NCBI GenBank assembly: GCA_003978395.1
Contig: QNZV01000054.1
Span: 1-29,023 of the forward strand
Origin: Sulfurovum sp.
GTDB lineage: Bacteria > Campylobacterota > Campylobacteria > Campylobacterales > Sulfurovaceae
Length of the DNA: 29,023 nucleotides
Direction: 5' to 3'
Below, piece after piece: positions 8,589 through 16,552 of this stretch (position 1 is the first letter of the stretch; each line of letters opens with the position of its first letter). Below the pieces are notes generated by a model, which was given only the letters and a program-made list of their open reading frames with translations, did not search any database and was not told the DNA's origin. The translations under genes were made by a program, and so were the position numbers.

Positions 8589-9536
8589 ATGAGTACAGAA
8601 GAAGCAATTGCACTGTTTTTCGCCTCTTTATTAATTCTTGCTTTTTTATCAGCATTTTTATTTATGGTATTTCTAAAAGCAAATGCCAAGAAATCAGAGT
8701 TTGTAGATAAAAGAACAAAAAAGAAAAAAGCTAAAGATAAAGCCAGAGCAAAATTTAGAAAAAACTATTTTGACTATTTTTGGTCAGATAAAGACCGTTT
8801 TACGTGGATAAGTATATTCTTAATATTTTTTATAGCATTAGGATTATCTATTCATACCTATATTACTATTATGTTTAGTATTGGAATGACAGCTGTCTCT
8901 GTATTTTTTCTATTGTTTGCTTACCAAAGTTATAAAAAATTTCCAGAAAAAGCCAAAGCTGAATTAAATAAGTTTGAAAAAACGATAATGGATGCTGTAA
9001 AAAAAGAGGTCAGTTTTGAAGGAGATAATATTCAAATTTTCTCAAATGAAGATAAAGAGTTTGATACTGCACCTCAAATTTTTTCATTTCCTACTGAAAC
9101 TACAAAAATAGAATTTCCTCCATTTCAAATGATAACTAAAAAACAAGAGATTATTTCTACTAGAAAATATGAATTTTTAGTTTTATCTCGTGAATATTTT
9201 AGTATTGGTAAAAATGCTTCTAAATTTAATCTATTGAATCCTGGTCCTGCAAAAGCTGGACAGTTTGATGAGTATTACTACTCACAAATGCGTAATGTAA
9301 AATATGATCCAAAGACAGAAAACATCAATATTATCTATAGAGACCACGAAGATGATGTTACCTTTCATTGCAAAAAGAATAGTAAAGATTTACCAAAAGC
9401 TATGAAAGCATTAAAAGAAAAATTACGTCTAAACGAGAGACAAAGAATGAAAAAGATTGAAGAGCATAAATATTATGAAGATATAAAAGATAAACGAAAA
9501 AATCTTAATGTCAATGAAGAGGAAAAAGAAAAATAG
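8589..9536 (+). CDS. Three-TM membrane protein of unknown function
   Basis: 315 aa; I do not recognise the family. There is a TM helix at about 7-29, a very basic segment (about 34-60, rich in KKKAKDKARAK) and two more helices at about 72-89 and 91-112. A soluble C-terminal domain of about 200 residues follows, mixed alpha/beta with a highly charged end (about 270-315). The ATG follows AAAGGAAAC at good spacing. It lies divergent from topA (134 bp gap) and 109 bp before the phosphatase-kinase fusion, which has its own -10 box, so co-regulation is possible but not shown. Function in signalling with the next gene is only a guess from adjacency. Confidence 0.8.
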   Translation: MSTEEAIALFFASLLILAFLSAFLFMVFLKANAKKSEFVDKRTKKKKAKDKARAKFRKNYFDYFWSDKDRFTWISIFLIFFIALGLSIHTYITIMFSIGMTAVSVFFLLFAYQSYKKFPEKAKAELNKFEKTIMDAVKKEVSFEGDNIQIFSNEDKEFDTAPQIFSFPTETTKIEFPPFQMITKKQEIISTRKYEFLVLSREYFSIGKNASKFNLLNPGPAKAGQFDEYYYSQMRNVKYDPKTENINIIYRDHEDDVTFHCKKNSKDLPKAMKALKEKLRLNERQRMKKIEEHKYYEDIKDKRKNLNVNEEEKEK

Positions 9537-9612
9537 GAGAGTAAATAAATTTCACTCTTTTCTTTGTATATAATATAAGCATATTTAGAGAAAAATAACT
9601 TTCTAAAGAGAC

Positions 9613-9618
9613 TATAAT
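9613..9618 (+). promoter_or_regulatory. -10 box for phosphatase-kinase gene
   Basis: TATAAT, followed by an AAAGGA ribosome site and the ATG at 9646. This gives a leader of about 20 nt. No clear -35 is visible. Confidence 0.5.
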
Positions 9619-9645
9619 AAAATTATTTAGTTTTAAAGGAAAGTT

Positions 9646-11277
9646 ATGAGTAAACAAAGAATAAAAACATCAGGGTTCTCGCTAGTAAAGGGAAAAGAGC
9701 TAAAAGGCGATGACTATTTTGATGTAAAAGTCATTGGAAATTTAACTATTGCTATTGTTTGTGATGGTGTAGGTTCTGCTGATGAAGGAGCTGAAGCAGC
9801 TAGACGGGTAACAAAGTATCTTATGAGCAACTTTAAAAATCGCCCAACAACATGGAGTATTGAAAAATCTATCAAAACCTTTACCAAATCTATTAACTCT
9901 ATTTTATATGAAGAGTCAATGGTCAATTATGAACGTCCAGAGCTTGTAACGACTTTAACAATTGTTATTATAGAAGGAGACCGACTCTATGGTGCAAATG
10001 TAGGAGACAGCCGTATTTACCTACAACGAAATGGAATTATAAGTCAACTTTCACATGACCATATCGTAGAAGAGAAGGGATATGATGGGGTTTTAACTCA
10101 AGCCATAGGGATTGACAAAGAGGTATCTCCCTACTATTTTGAAAATATAGTGAATGAAAAAGATAAAATTTTACTCTGTTCAGATGGACTCTATACCGTT
10201 ATAGATGATGAAAAACTCTCTGAAGGTATTGGAAATGGAGCACATTTTATCATAAAACAAGCCTCTAAACTTATGGAAGATAATCTACCAGATGATACAA
10301 CTGCTGTAGTTATTGATATATTGGGGATTGACCAAGTCGATAAACTAAAACAACAAAAGCTTATTATTCCTGAAAAACTTGAAGTAGGAATGGTTATAGA
10401 TGGGTACAAATTAGAAAAATCACTCATCCAAAACATGCGTACTTGGCTCTGTTCTAACAGAGGAAAAAACTATGTATTGAAGTTTGCACCCATTGAGGCA
10501 ATTGATGACCATAACATACTTGACCTCTATGTCAAAGAGGCATGGAACTCAAAACGATTAAAAGCTGGTTTTTTTCCAAAGGCTGTTATTCCTAAAAATA
10601 GAACCCACCGTTACTATGTAATGCAAGTTGTTAATGGTGTTGATTTAAAAACCTATTTAAAAAAACGTCATCTATCGGTAGATGATACCATTCACTTAGC
10701 CAAAATGCTTCTCAAAATGAGTCAATTTCTCTTGAAATTTGACCTTGTTCATGGCGATATAAAGCCTGAAAATATCATGATAAGCGAACGAGATGGAAAA
10801 CATGTCTTTAAAGTGATTGATTTTGGTTCAATGACAGAGCTATACAGTATCAACTCTACAGCAGGAACACCTTCTTATCTTGCACCTGAACGTTTTACAG
10901 GTTCGAGTATTAATGAGTCTAGTGAAATATTTTCTATTGGCGTTACACTCTATGAGGCGTTGACTCAAAAATTTCCTTATGGAGAGATAGAGCCTTTTCA
11001 ACAGCCTACATTCAAAACAGCTGTATCTACAACAAAACTCAATAAAAATATTCCTGATTGGCTCAATTCGATTATCTTTCGTTCCATAGAAGTAAATAAC
11101 GACAAACGGTATAGAAATTATTCAGAGATGCTTTTTGAAATTAATAATCCCAACAAAGTTAAGCCCTATTTTGATAGTACAAAAGCATTAATAGAACGTA
11201 ATCCTGAGCTCTTTTATAAAATTGGGTTTATTATTGAATTTATTATTATTTTAGCTATTTTACCTATGATTGGATAG
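9646..11277 (+). CDS. PP2C phosphatase-Ser/Thr protein kinase fusion, membrane anchored
   Basis: 543 aa. Residues about 1-225 form a PP2C phosphatase: D23, the VCD40G motif, the GANVGDSRIY strand (116-125), CSD180G and the terminal D216-D217-T-T. Residues about 250-505 form a Ser/Thr kinase with K279 (YVLKF), helix-C E298, HGD371IKPEN376, D392-F-G and APE (413-415). Its glycine loop is degenerate (LEKSLIQNMRTWLC). A C-terminal TM helix (about 526-541) anchors it to the inner membrane, both catalytic domains presumably cytoplasmic. Similar fusions are known in proteobacteria next to nitrate-assimilation transporters; here the next genes are ammonium transporters, so a nitrogen-related role is plausible inference. 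Both sets of catalytic residues look intact. Confidence 0.9.
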   Translation: MSKQRIKTSGFSLVKGKELKGDDYFDVKVIGNLTIAIVCDGVGSADEGAEAARRVTKYLMSNFKNRPTTWSIEKSIKTFTKSINSILYEESMVNYERPELVTTLTIVIIEGDRLYGANVGDSRIYLQRNGIISQLSHDHIVEEKGYDGVLTQAIGIDKEVSPYYFENIVNEKDKILLCSDGLYTVIDDEKLSEGIGNGAHFIIKQASKLMEDNLPDDTTAVVIDILGIDQVDKLKQQKLIIPEKLEVGMVIDGYKLEKSLIQNMRTWLCSNRGKNYVLKFAPIEAIDDHNILDLYVKEAWNSKRLKAGFFPKAVIPKNRTHRYYVMQVVNGVDLKTYLKKRHLSVDDTIHLAKMLLKMSQFLLKFDLVHGDIKPENIMISERDGKHVFKVIDFGSMTELYSINSTAGTPSYLAPERFTGSSINESSEIFSIGVTLYEALTQKFPYGEIEPFQQPTFKTAVSTTKLNKNIPDWLNSIIFRSIEVNNDKRYRNYSEMLFEINNPNKVKPYFDSTKALIERNPELFYKIGFIIEFIIILAILPMIG

Positions 11278-11391
11278 ATAGTTTCAAATTTACTCTTTAA
11301 AAAGTAATGATTATTTTTTATACATAAAAGAATTTTATTTATTTTTCAATTAAGTTATACTGTGTCATTAAAATTTAAAAGGAGTAAGTTT

Positions 11392-12702
11392 ATGAAAAAT
11401 AAATTTTTAGCACTGCTAACCATGTTAGCCTTACCGATTCTTGCCTTTGCAGAGGATAAACTAGATTCAGGAGACACAGCGTGGATGATGATGTCTACAG
11501 CTCTTGTATTATTAATGACACCAGCAGGTCTTGCACTTTTTTATGGAGGGATGACACGCTCTAAGAATGCATTGAACACATTCTCTATGGTTTCAGGTGC
11601 ATTTGTTGTAGCATTTTTAGTATGGGTTATTGCAGGATATTCAATCGCATTTGGAACAAATGAGAGTGCAATGCTTCAAAATGTATTTGGTGGATTTGGA
11701 AATATAATGCTAGATGGCATTAAATGGACAGATTTAAGTGGAACTTACCCTACTTTTGTATTTATTGCATTCCAAGGTACCTTCGCAGCGATTACTATTG
11801 CCATTGCATCAGGTTCAGTTATTGGTCGTTTAAAGTTTTCAACATGGATAATTATTGTTGTTCTTTGGGGACTTATTGTTTATGCTCCAATTACACACAT
11901 GGTATGGGGTGGAGAGGGTGCTTACCTTTTTGATGCAGGTGCATTAGACTTTGCAGGTGGTACAGTTGTACATATGAATGGTGGTCTTGCTGGTCTTGTT
12001 CTTGCTATTTTAGTTGGTAAAAGAGCTGGTTATAACAAAGTAGCTATGAAACCTTTCTCTATTATCTTAACAGCTGTTGGTGCAGCGTTATTATGGTTTG
12101 GTTGGTATGGATTCAATGCTGGTTCTGCATTTGGTGCAAACGCTATTGCAGGTCTTGCTGTTCTTACCACAACTATTGCTACAGCTGCTGGAGCAGTAAC
12201 ATGGATGCTTATTGAGTGGTTTGTTTATAAAAAACCAACCCTTCTTGGAATTGCCTCTGGTATTATTGCTGGTCTTGTAGCCATTACTCCTGCTGCTGGT
12301 TTTGTAAGTGTTTCTGGTGCATTAATCATCGGTGTAGTTGGTTCAATCATCGCATTCTTTGGTGTTGTTAAACTTAAAAAGATATTTGGTTACGATGACT
12401 CTCTTGATGCCTTTGGTATTCACTTCCTAGCTGGTCTTTGGGGTGCATTGGCTGTTGCATTCTTGGCAATCAATGACAAAGCATTATTATGGGATGGTCC
12501 ACTAAAAGAGTCTGGAGATAGAATGGGACAATTTATGGTTCAAGTTGAATCAGTACTTATTGTTGGTGCGTGGACACTTATTGGAACAGTTGTTGTTTAC
12601 TTTATCGCTTCTGCACTTACAGGTGGAGGAAGAGTTGACGAAGAGACAGAACATGATGGTCTTGATGAGTCAATACATGGTGAAAAAGGAATGAACCTTT
12701 AA
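11392..12702 (+). CDS. amtB: Ammonium transporter (Amt), copy 1, with signal peptide
   Basis: 436 aa from ATG 11392, chosen over an upstream in-frame GTG (11362) because AAAGGAG lies 7 bases before it and a clean Sec signal peptide follows (residues 1-20, ending AFA), as in E. coli AmtB. The mature part has the 11-helix Amt pattern with the pore twin histidines H194 (GGTVVHMNGG) and H344 (FGIHFLAG). The C-terminal tail (GRVDEETEHDGLDES) is the PII-interacting type. It imports ammonium and is gated by its paired GlnK, encoded 37 bp downstream. A TATACT -10 box sits at 11356-11361. I see no sigma-54 (TGGC-N8-GC) promoter. Confidence 0.93.
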   Translation: MKNKFLALLTMLALPILAFAEDKLDSGDTAWMMMSTALVLLMTPAGLALFYGGMTRSKNALNTFSMVSGAFVVAFLVWVIAGYSIAFGTNESAMLQNVFGGFGNIMLDGIKWTDLSGTYPTFVFIAFQGTFAAITIAIASGSVIGRLKFSTWIIIVVLWGLIVYAPITHMVWGGEGAYLFDAGALDFAGGTVVHMNGGLAGLVLAILVGKRAGYNKVAMKPFSIILTAVGAALLWFGWYGFNAGSAFGANAIAGLAVLTTTIATAAGAVTWMLIEWFVYKKPTLLGIASGIIAGLVAITPAAGFVSVSGALIIGVVGSIIAFFGVVKLKKIFGYDDSLDAFGIHFLAGLWGALAVAFLAINDKALLWDGPLKESGDRMGQFMVQVESVLIVGAWTLIGTVVVYFIASALTGGGRVDEETEHDGLDESIHGEKGMNL

Positions 12703-12729
12703 TTAGGTTCATTTTGAATAATATTCAAA
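12691..12729 (+). other. Two stem-loops across the amtB1-glnK1 junction
   Basis: The first is an 8-bp perfect stem, ATGAACCT (12691-12698) with AGGTTCAT (12705-12712), spanning the amtB1 stop codon. The second is a 7-bp stem, TTTGAAT (12713-12719) with ATTCAAA (12723-12729), ending just before the glnK1 ribosome site. Neither has a U tract. They could set mRNA stability or relative expression of the two genes; that role is inference. Confidence 0.4.
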
Positions 12730-12739
12730 GGATATAAAT

Positions 12740-13081
12740 ATGAAAAAAATCGAAGCAATTATCAAACCATTTAAACTTGAAGATGTAAAAGAAGCATTGG
12801 TCGAAGCAGGTATTGAAGGGATGACAATCTCTGAAGTTAAAGGGTATGGTCGTCAACAAGGTCATTCAGAACTCTATAGAGGTGCTGAATATGTGGTTGA
12901 GTTTATTCCTAAAGTTAAAATTGAGATTATCGTAAGTTCTCAAGAGTTTGCAGACACAGCAGTTAATGCGATTAAAGAAGCTGCACATACTGGTAAAATT
13001 GGAGATGGTAAAATTTTTGTTTCAGACATCTCTAATGTTGTTAGAATTCGTACAGGCGAAACAGATACTGAAGCACTCTAA
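12740..13081 (+). CDS. glnK: PII nitrogen-signalling protein, copy 1
   Basis: 113 aa, canonical PII length. The T-loop (about 36-55) contains Y46-R47-G-A-E-Y51 with the uridylylatable-type Y51, and the B/C-loop parts (TGKIGDGKIF, RIRTGE) that bind ATP/ADP are present. PII trimers bind 2-oxoglutarate and nucleotides and, as GlnK, plug the Amt channel. Placement right after amtB supports the GlnK call. It is about 91 % identical to the second copy (10 changes, none in the first 52 residues), although the codons differ at many silent sites. Confidence 0.95.
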   Translation: MKKIEAIIKPFKLEDVKEALVEAGIEGMTISEVKGYGRQQGHSELYRGAEYVVEFIPKVKIEIIVSSQEFADTAVNAIKEAAHTGKIGDGKIFVSDISNVVRIRTGETDTEAL

Positions 13082-13090
13082 AACATAGTA

Positions 13091-13126
13091 TATGGAAATG
13101 AGAAAGTGAAAACCCTCATTTTCATA
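13091..13126 (+). terminator. Stem-loop after glnK1
   Basis: A 12-bp stem (13091-13102 with 13115-13126, one G-U wobble) and a 12-nt loop lie 9 bp after the glnK1 stop. No immediate U tract follows (TAATTTTTA is about 6-14 nt further on). It probably marks the transcript 3' end or protects it. Confidence 0.45.
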
Positions 13127-13284
13127 CTGCCTAATTTTTATACAATTCAAATAGATACTATACAACTCTTTTAAGATTTATGTATTTTTTTTCATCATTT
13201 TATTAACTCCTTAATAGTTACTCTTCCTACCCTTTTTAGATAAAATAAAAGTATCAAAATTTAATAGAATAAGGAGAATTTGTT

Positions 13285-14466
13285 ATGTTAGATAACCCAT
13301 CTTACATTATTGACACGTTTTTTGCCATTTTTGCAATGGTTTTAATTATTTTCATGGTACCTGGTTTTGCCATGCTTGAAGCAGGTTTGGTACGTACTAA
13401 AAACGTTACCTCTGTCTTAACAGTTAATGTGATGATTTATGCCATAGCATCATTGTCATTTATGTTGATTGGATATGAGTATGCTTTTGGTTCATGGGAT
13501 CATCAAGATGGAATGAGTAAATATGCTTTCTTTCTATTTCAAATGGCATTTGTTGGGAAGGTAGTAAACATTATGTCGGGTGGGGTAAGTGAACGTTCAC
13601 GTATTTTACCTTTAGCTCTCTTTACAGTGGCAGTTGGTACATTTATCTACCCTACCATAGTAAATATTACTTGGGGTGCAAACTTTTTAGCAGGAACAAT
13701 GTTTGACATTTCAGATATGGCAGACCTTGCAGGTTCAACGGTTATTCACTCAACTGGTGGTTGGGCATTGTTGGCTGCAATTTTGATTATGGGTTCACGA
13801 AGAGGACGATATAAAAAGAGTGGAGCTGTACAAGTTATTCCTGCTTCGAATATCCCCCTAGTAACATTAGGTGCATTTTTACTATGGATTGGTTGGTTTG
13901 GATTTAATGGTGGTTCAGTAGGTTCTATCGCTTCAAAAGATAATGCCGATGCAGTCGCCTTGACCATTATGAATACCAACACAGCAGGTCTTGCAGGGGC
14001 GATTGTTGGTTGGCTATTGACCTATTTTCAATATAAAAAATTTGACATCACGATGATACTTAATGGAGCATTAGGTGGGTTAGTAGCAGTAACAGCTGGT
14101 CCAGACCAATATGACATCTATACACCAATTCTTATTGGTGCAATTGGTGGAGCATTGGTTGTCTTTTTTGTGCCACTGTTTGATAAACTAAAAATGGATG
14201 ACCCTGTTGGTGCGTTGTCTGTGCATTTGGTTAATGGTATTTGGGGAACACTTGCAGTGGGTATCTTTGTCTCTGATGTGAGTGTTATAACTCAACTTAA
14301 AGGGATTATTGTGGTTGGTGCTATTGTATTTCCTCTATCTTTTGTTATAATTTACATTATCAACAAGCTCTTTACCCTTAGAGCAGGAGATGAAGAGCAA
14401 CAAGAGGGAATTGATTATACCGAGTGTGGGATGGAAGCATACCCAGAATTTAAACGTAGTATATAA
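13285..14466 (+). CDS. Ammonium transporter (Amt), copy 2, divergent
   Basis: 393 aa, with no cleavable signal peptide. The Amt fold is clear: helices throughout, twin histidines H155 (STVIHSTGG) and H314 (LSVHLVNG), the core WIGWFGFNGGS (201-211) and a canonical PII-docking tail (LRAGDEEQQEGIDYTECGMEAY). In TM3 the segment FQMAFVGKVVNIMSGG has Lys92 where copy 1 has an uncharged Ile (FQGTFAAITIAIASGS), next to the expected pore Phe. This may change conductance or turn the protein toward sensing; that is inference. The start follows AAGGAGAATTTGTT. Its own 203-bp upstream region and paired glnK make it a separate module from copy 1. Confidence 0.92.
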   Translation: MLDNPSYIIDTFFAIFAMVLIIFMVPGFAMLEAGLVRTKNVTSVLTVNVMIYAIASLSFMLIGYEYAFGSWDHQDGMSKYAFFLFQMAFVGKVVNIMSGGVSERSRILPLALFTVAVGTFIYPTIVNITWGANFLAGTMFDISDMADLAGSTVIHSTGGWALLAAILIMGSRRGRYKKSGAVQVIPASNIPLVTLGAFLLWIGWFGFNGGSVGSIASKDNADAVALTIMNTNTAGLAGAIVGWLLTYFQYKKFDITMILNGALGGLVAVTAGPDQYDIYTPILIGAIGGALVVFFVPLFDKLKMDDPVGALSVHLVNGIWGTLAVGIFVSDVSVITQLKGIIVVGAIVFPLSFVIIYIINKLFTLRAGDEEQQEGIDYTECGMEAYPEFKRSI

Positions 14467-14477
14467 GGTAATTACCT
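14466..14477 (+). other. Palindrome between amt2 and glnK2
   Basis: AGGTAATTACCT is a perfect 12-bp palindrome overlapping the amt2 stop, in the position equivalent to the stem-loops after amtB1. As RNA it makes only a short hairpin. Its significance is uncertain. Confidence 0.25.
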
Positions 14478-14502
14478 ATAAACATAATAAAGGAGAACAA
14501 AA

Positions 14503-14844
14503 ATGAAGAAAATTGAAGCAATCATCAAACCATTTAAACTAGAAGATGTAAAAGAGGCTCTTGTAGAAGCAGGAATTGAGGGAATGACCATTTCTGAAGT
14601 TAAAGGATATGGAAGACAGCAAGGACATTCAGAGCTTTACCGAGGAGCTGAATATGTTATTGAGTTTATTCCTAAAGTAAAAATTGAAATAGTTGTAAGT
14701 ACACAAGCATTTGCAGATACAGCAGTCAATGCAATTAAAGAGGCAGCCATGACTGGTAAAATTGGAGATGGTAAAATCTTTATTTCAGATATAGAGAATG
14801 TTATCCGAATCAGAACAGGCGAAGAAGACGAAGAGGCACTTTAA
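14503..14844 (+). CDS. glnK: PII nitrogen-signalling protein, copy 2
   Basis: 113 aa, PII family with the same T-loop (Y46-R47-G-A-E-Y51) and nucleotide-binding motifs as copy 1. The ten substitutions are V53I, I64V, S67T, E69A, H83M, V94I, S98E, V101I, T108E and T110E. They make copy 2 more acidic at the C-terminus while the T-loop itself is unchanged. It lies 36 bp after amt2 with an AAAGGAGAAC ribosome site, so it is presumably the partner of that channel; heterotrimers with copy 1 are likely given the identity. Confidence 0.95.
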   Translation: MKKIEAIIKPFKLEDVKEALVEAGIEGMTISEVKGYGRQQGHSELYRGAEYVIEFIPKVKIEIVVSTQAFADTAVNAIKEAAMTGKIGDGKIFISDIENVIRIRTGEEDEEAL

Positions 14845-14857
14845 GTTTTAAGAATTA

Positions 14858-14877
14858 GGTGCGATAGCAATCGCACC
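14858..14877. terminator. Hairpin between convergent glnK2 and NirD/L-type gene
   Basis: GGTGCGAT and ATCGCACC form a perfect 8-bp stem with loop AGCA, lying between the two convergent stop codons (14844 plus, 14882 minus). It probably serves both strands as a terminator, although there is no strong U tract on either side. Confidence 0.55.
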
Positions 14878-14881
14878 CTAC

Positions 14882-15886
14882 TTAGGCTAACGCCATTTTT
14901 TTATCTTCCCACTCTTTAAATTCAGGTGTAAAGTATTTAATTCTAACTTTTTTGAACTCTCGTGTTGAATAGAGTGGTCGTCGTGAAAAGTGTTCTATTT
15001 CAGAAGCAATCTCTTTAATTGTTGCATTTGTTTCATCTACTGTTTTGCCATGAATCATAGTAAAAAGATTGTAGGGCCAATTTGGATATTTTGGGCGTAA
15101 ATAACAGTGGCTTACAGCAGAAAATTCAGCTGCTTTCTCTCCCATCTCTTCTCCTTTGCTATCTTCTATATCCCAAACAACCATCGCATTTGCATTGAAA
15201 CCTGCTTTTCTATGGTTTAAAATTCCTGCAAATCTACGCATAACACCTGCATCTTTTAATTCATTTAAAATCTTAAAGAACTCCTCATAAGAGATACCTA
15301 ATTTCTCAACAACCTCTTTAAAAGGTTCAGCAACAATAGGAATGTCATATTGAGCCAAAGCAATAACTCTATGATGTAGAGGAGTTAACTTTATACTTTT
15401 TCGTTTTGGTTTTAAGACTTGCTCTTTTTTTGCATCTTTACCTGTTGTGTTTAATTTTACTGCTATTTTAAAAAGTTTCAAAGTAGGAAGCATAATAAAA
15501 TCAATAGCATGTGCTTCTGATGCTAAAATTTCTACTGTTTTACGTAACCCCAATTTAGAATCAGGAGCAACAGCTAGTGTAAACCAAATATTAAACGTAT
15601 GTTCTCGCTCATAGTTATGTGAAACTCCAGGATGAGCATTGATAACCTCTACAGCTCGCTCTATATCTTCTCGTTTTACCTTAAAGGAGATTAAAGAGGA
15701 GCTATAGCCCAAACGTTTTGTATCAAAGATAGGAGAGATTTGTCGGATAATTTTATTCTTTTTTTCAATTAAAATTTGTTCTATAATAGCCTCTTCATCT
15801 GTTCCTAACTCTTTAGCAATCACTGCAAAGGGTCGAGAAGAGAGAGGAAAGTTTTTTTGGATAATGGAGAGTAGTTCAGAGTTCAT
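14882..15886 (-). CDS. Fused two-domain siroheme decarboxylase (NirD/L- or NirG/H-type, Lrp/AsnC-like)
   Basis: 334 aa made of two homologous halves. Residues about 1-147 and 166-320 each start with an AsnC-like winged-helix segment followed by an alpha/beta ligand domain. The halves carry the family signature regions HNYEREHTFNIW (90-101) and SHCYLRPKYPNWPYN (259-273), joined by a basic linker (about 150-166). In heme d1 synthesis, NirD/L/G/H-type proteins decarboxylate siroheme to 12,18-didecarboxysiroheme; here one gene seems to supply both subunit types. The related AhbA/B enzymes of alternative heme synthesis are similar, but nirF and nirJ nearby favour heme d1. It has its own promoter with an Fnr-type box. 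Confidence 0.85.
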   Translation of the reverse strand: MNSELLSIIQKNFPLSSRPFAVIAKELGTDEEAIIEQILIEKKNKIIRQISPIFDTKRLGYSSSLISFKVKREDIERAVEVINAHPGVSHNYEREHTFNIWFTLAVAPDSKLGLRKTVEILASEAHAIDFIMLPTLKLFKIAVKLNTTGKDAKKEQVLKPKRKSIKLTPLHHRVIALAQYDIPIVAEPFKEVVEKLGISYEEFFKILNELKDAGVMRRFAGILNHRKAGFNANAMVVWDIEDSKGEEMGEKAAEFSAVSHCYLRPKYPNWPYNLFTMIHGKTVDETNATIKEIASEIEHFSRRPLYSTREFKKVRIKYFTPEFKEWEDKKMALA

Positions 15887-15923
15887 AGTCTAGCCCCTTA
15901 AATAAATATTTTTAAATTAAAAT

Positions 15924-15929
15924 AGTATA
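15924..15929 (-). promoter_or_regulatory. -10 box of the siroheme decarboxylase gene
   Basis: TATACT on the minus strand, 38 bp before the ATG at 15886. The predicted transcript start is about 15917, which puts the neighbouring Fnr-type box at -41.5. Confidence 0.6.
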
Positions 15930-15951
15930 CTACTTAACAAAAAGAATTTAT

Positions 15952-15965
15952 TTGATATAAATCAA
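15952..15965 (-). promoter_or_regulatory. Fnr-type binding site TTGAT-N4-ATCAA
   Basis: TTGATATAAATCAA is a perfect match to the Fnr/Dnr consensus and symmetric across strands. Its centre (15958.5) is 32 bp from the centre of the -10 box (15926.5), the class II activator geometry (-41.5). The Crp/Fnr regulator encoded at 16552-17262 has the matching recognition residues. Confidence 0.8.
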
Positions 15966-15985
15966 CTATTTTAAAATGTTATTTT

Positions 15986-16552
15986 TTATTTAAAATACTT
16001 TTTCATAAAATTATCACTCTTCTCTTCAAAAAATTTCATGCGTTCTTTACCTTTTGGCATGGTTTTTCGTAAGCCTCTCATCTCTTTTAAAAAGGATTCT
16101 ATAGAGCTTGGAATCAATTTTTCAATATAGATACGAAGTCGTTTTGCCATTGCAGGGGATGCTCCAGAGGTAGAGATAGAGATGGTTAAATCTCCTTTTT
16201 TGATGTACGAAGGAAATATAAAATCACAATAAGCCGTATTATCTACGGAGTTAACCAAGATTCGTCTAGTTCGACTCTCTTCATAAATGATTTTATGTAA
16301 AATTACTGTGTTAGTTGCAACAATAACAACATCATAGGGAAGAATATCGCCTAATTTATAAGCTCTTTTCTCTATAGATAGAGTATGCTTTTGAGCAAAA
16401 GTTTCAAAATTTTTAGAAACTTCCTTTGCAATAATATTAATATTTTTTGTAAATTCTACTAATTTTTCTAACTTTTCCAAAGCAATATGACCTCCACCAA
16501 CAAGTAGTATCTTCTTGTTTTTAAGATTAAAATAGGCAGGAAAAAAAGACAT
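15986..16552 (-). CDS. Precorrin-2 dehydrogenase / sirohydrochlorin ferrochelatase (Met8/CysG-N type)
   Basis: 188 aa. An N-terminal Rossmann fold has the NAD-binding motif LLVGGGHIA (17-24). The catalytic aspartate equivalent to CysG D104 is D104 in NSVDNTAYCDF, and ISTSGASPAMAKRLR follows as in the family. It oxidises precorrin-2 to sirohydrochlorin and may insert Fe2+ to make siroheme, the precursor of heme d1. It lacks the methyltransferase half of CysG, which the separate gene at 17347-18084 supplies. The start overlaps the stop of the regulator gene by one base (TAATG), so translation is coupled. Confidence 0.88.
   Translation of the reverse strand: MSFFPAYFNLKNKKILLVGGGHIALEKLEKLVEFTKNINIIAKEVSKNFETFAQKHTLSIEKRAYKLGDILPYDVVIVATNTVILHKIIYEESRTRRILVNSVDNTAYCDFIFPSYIKKGDLTISISTSGASPAMAKRLRIYIEKLIPSSIESFLKEMRGLRKTMPKGKERMKFFEEKSDNFMKKYFK

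Noticed and set aside
11362..11391. Upstream GTG start for amtB1
   Set aside because: ATG 11392 has the ribosome site and begins a proper signal peptide.
15967..15995. TATTTTAAA/TTTAAAATA inverted repeat after the Met8-type gene
   Set aside because: The stem is all A/T, expected by chance at this base composition.
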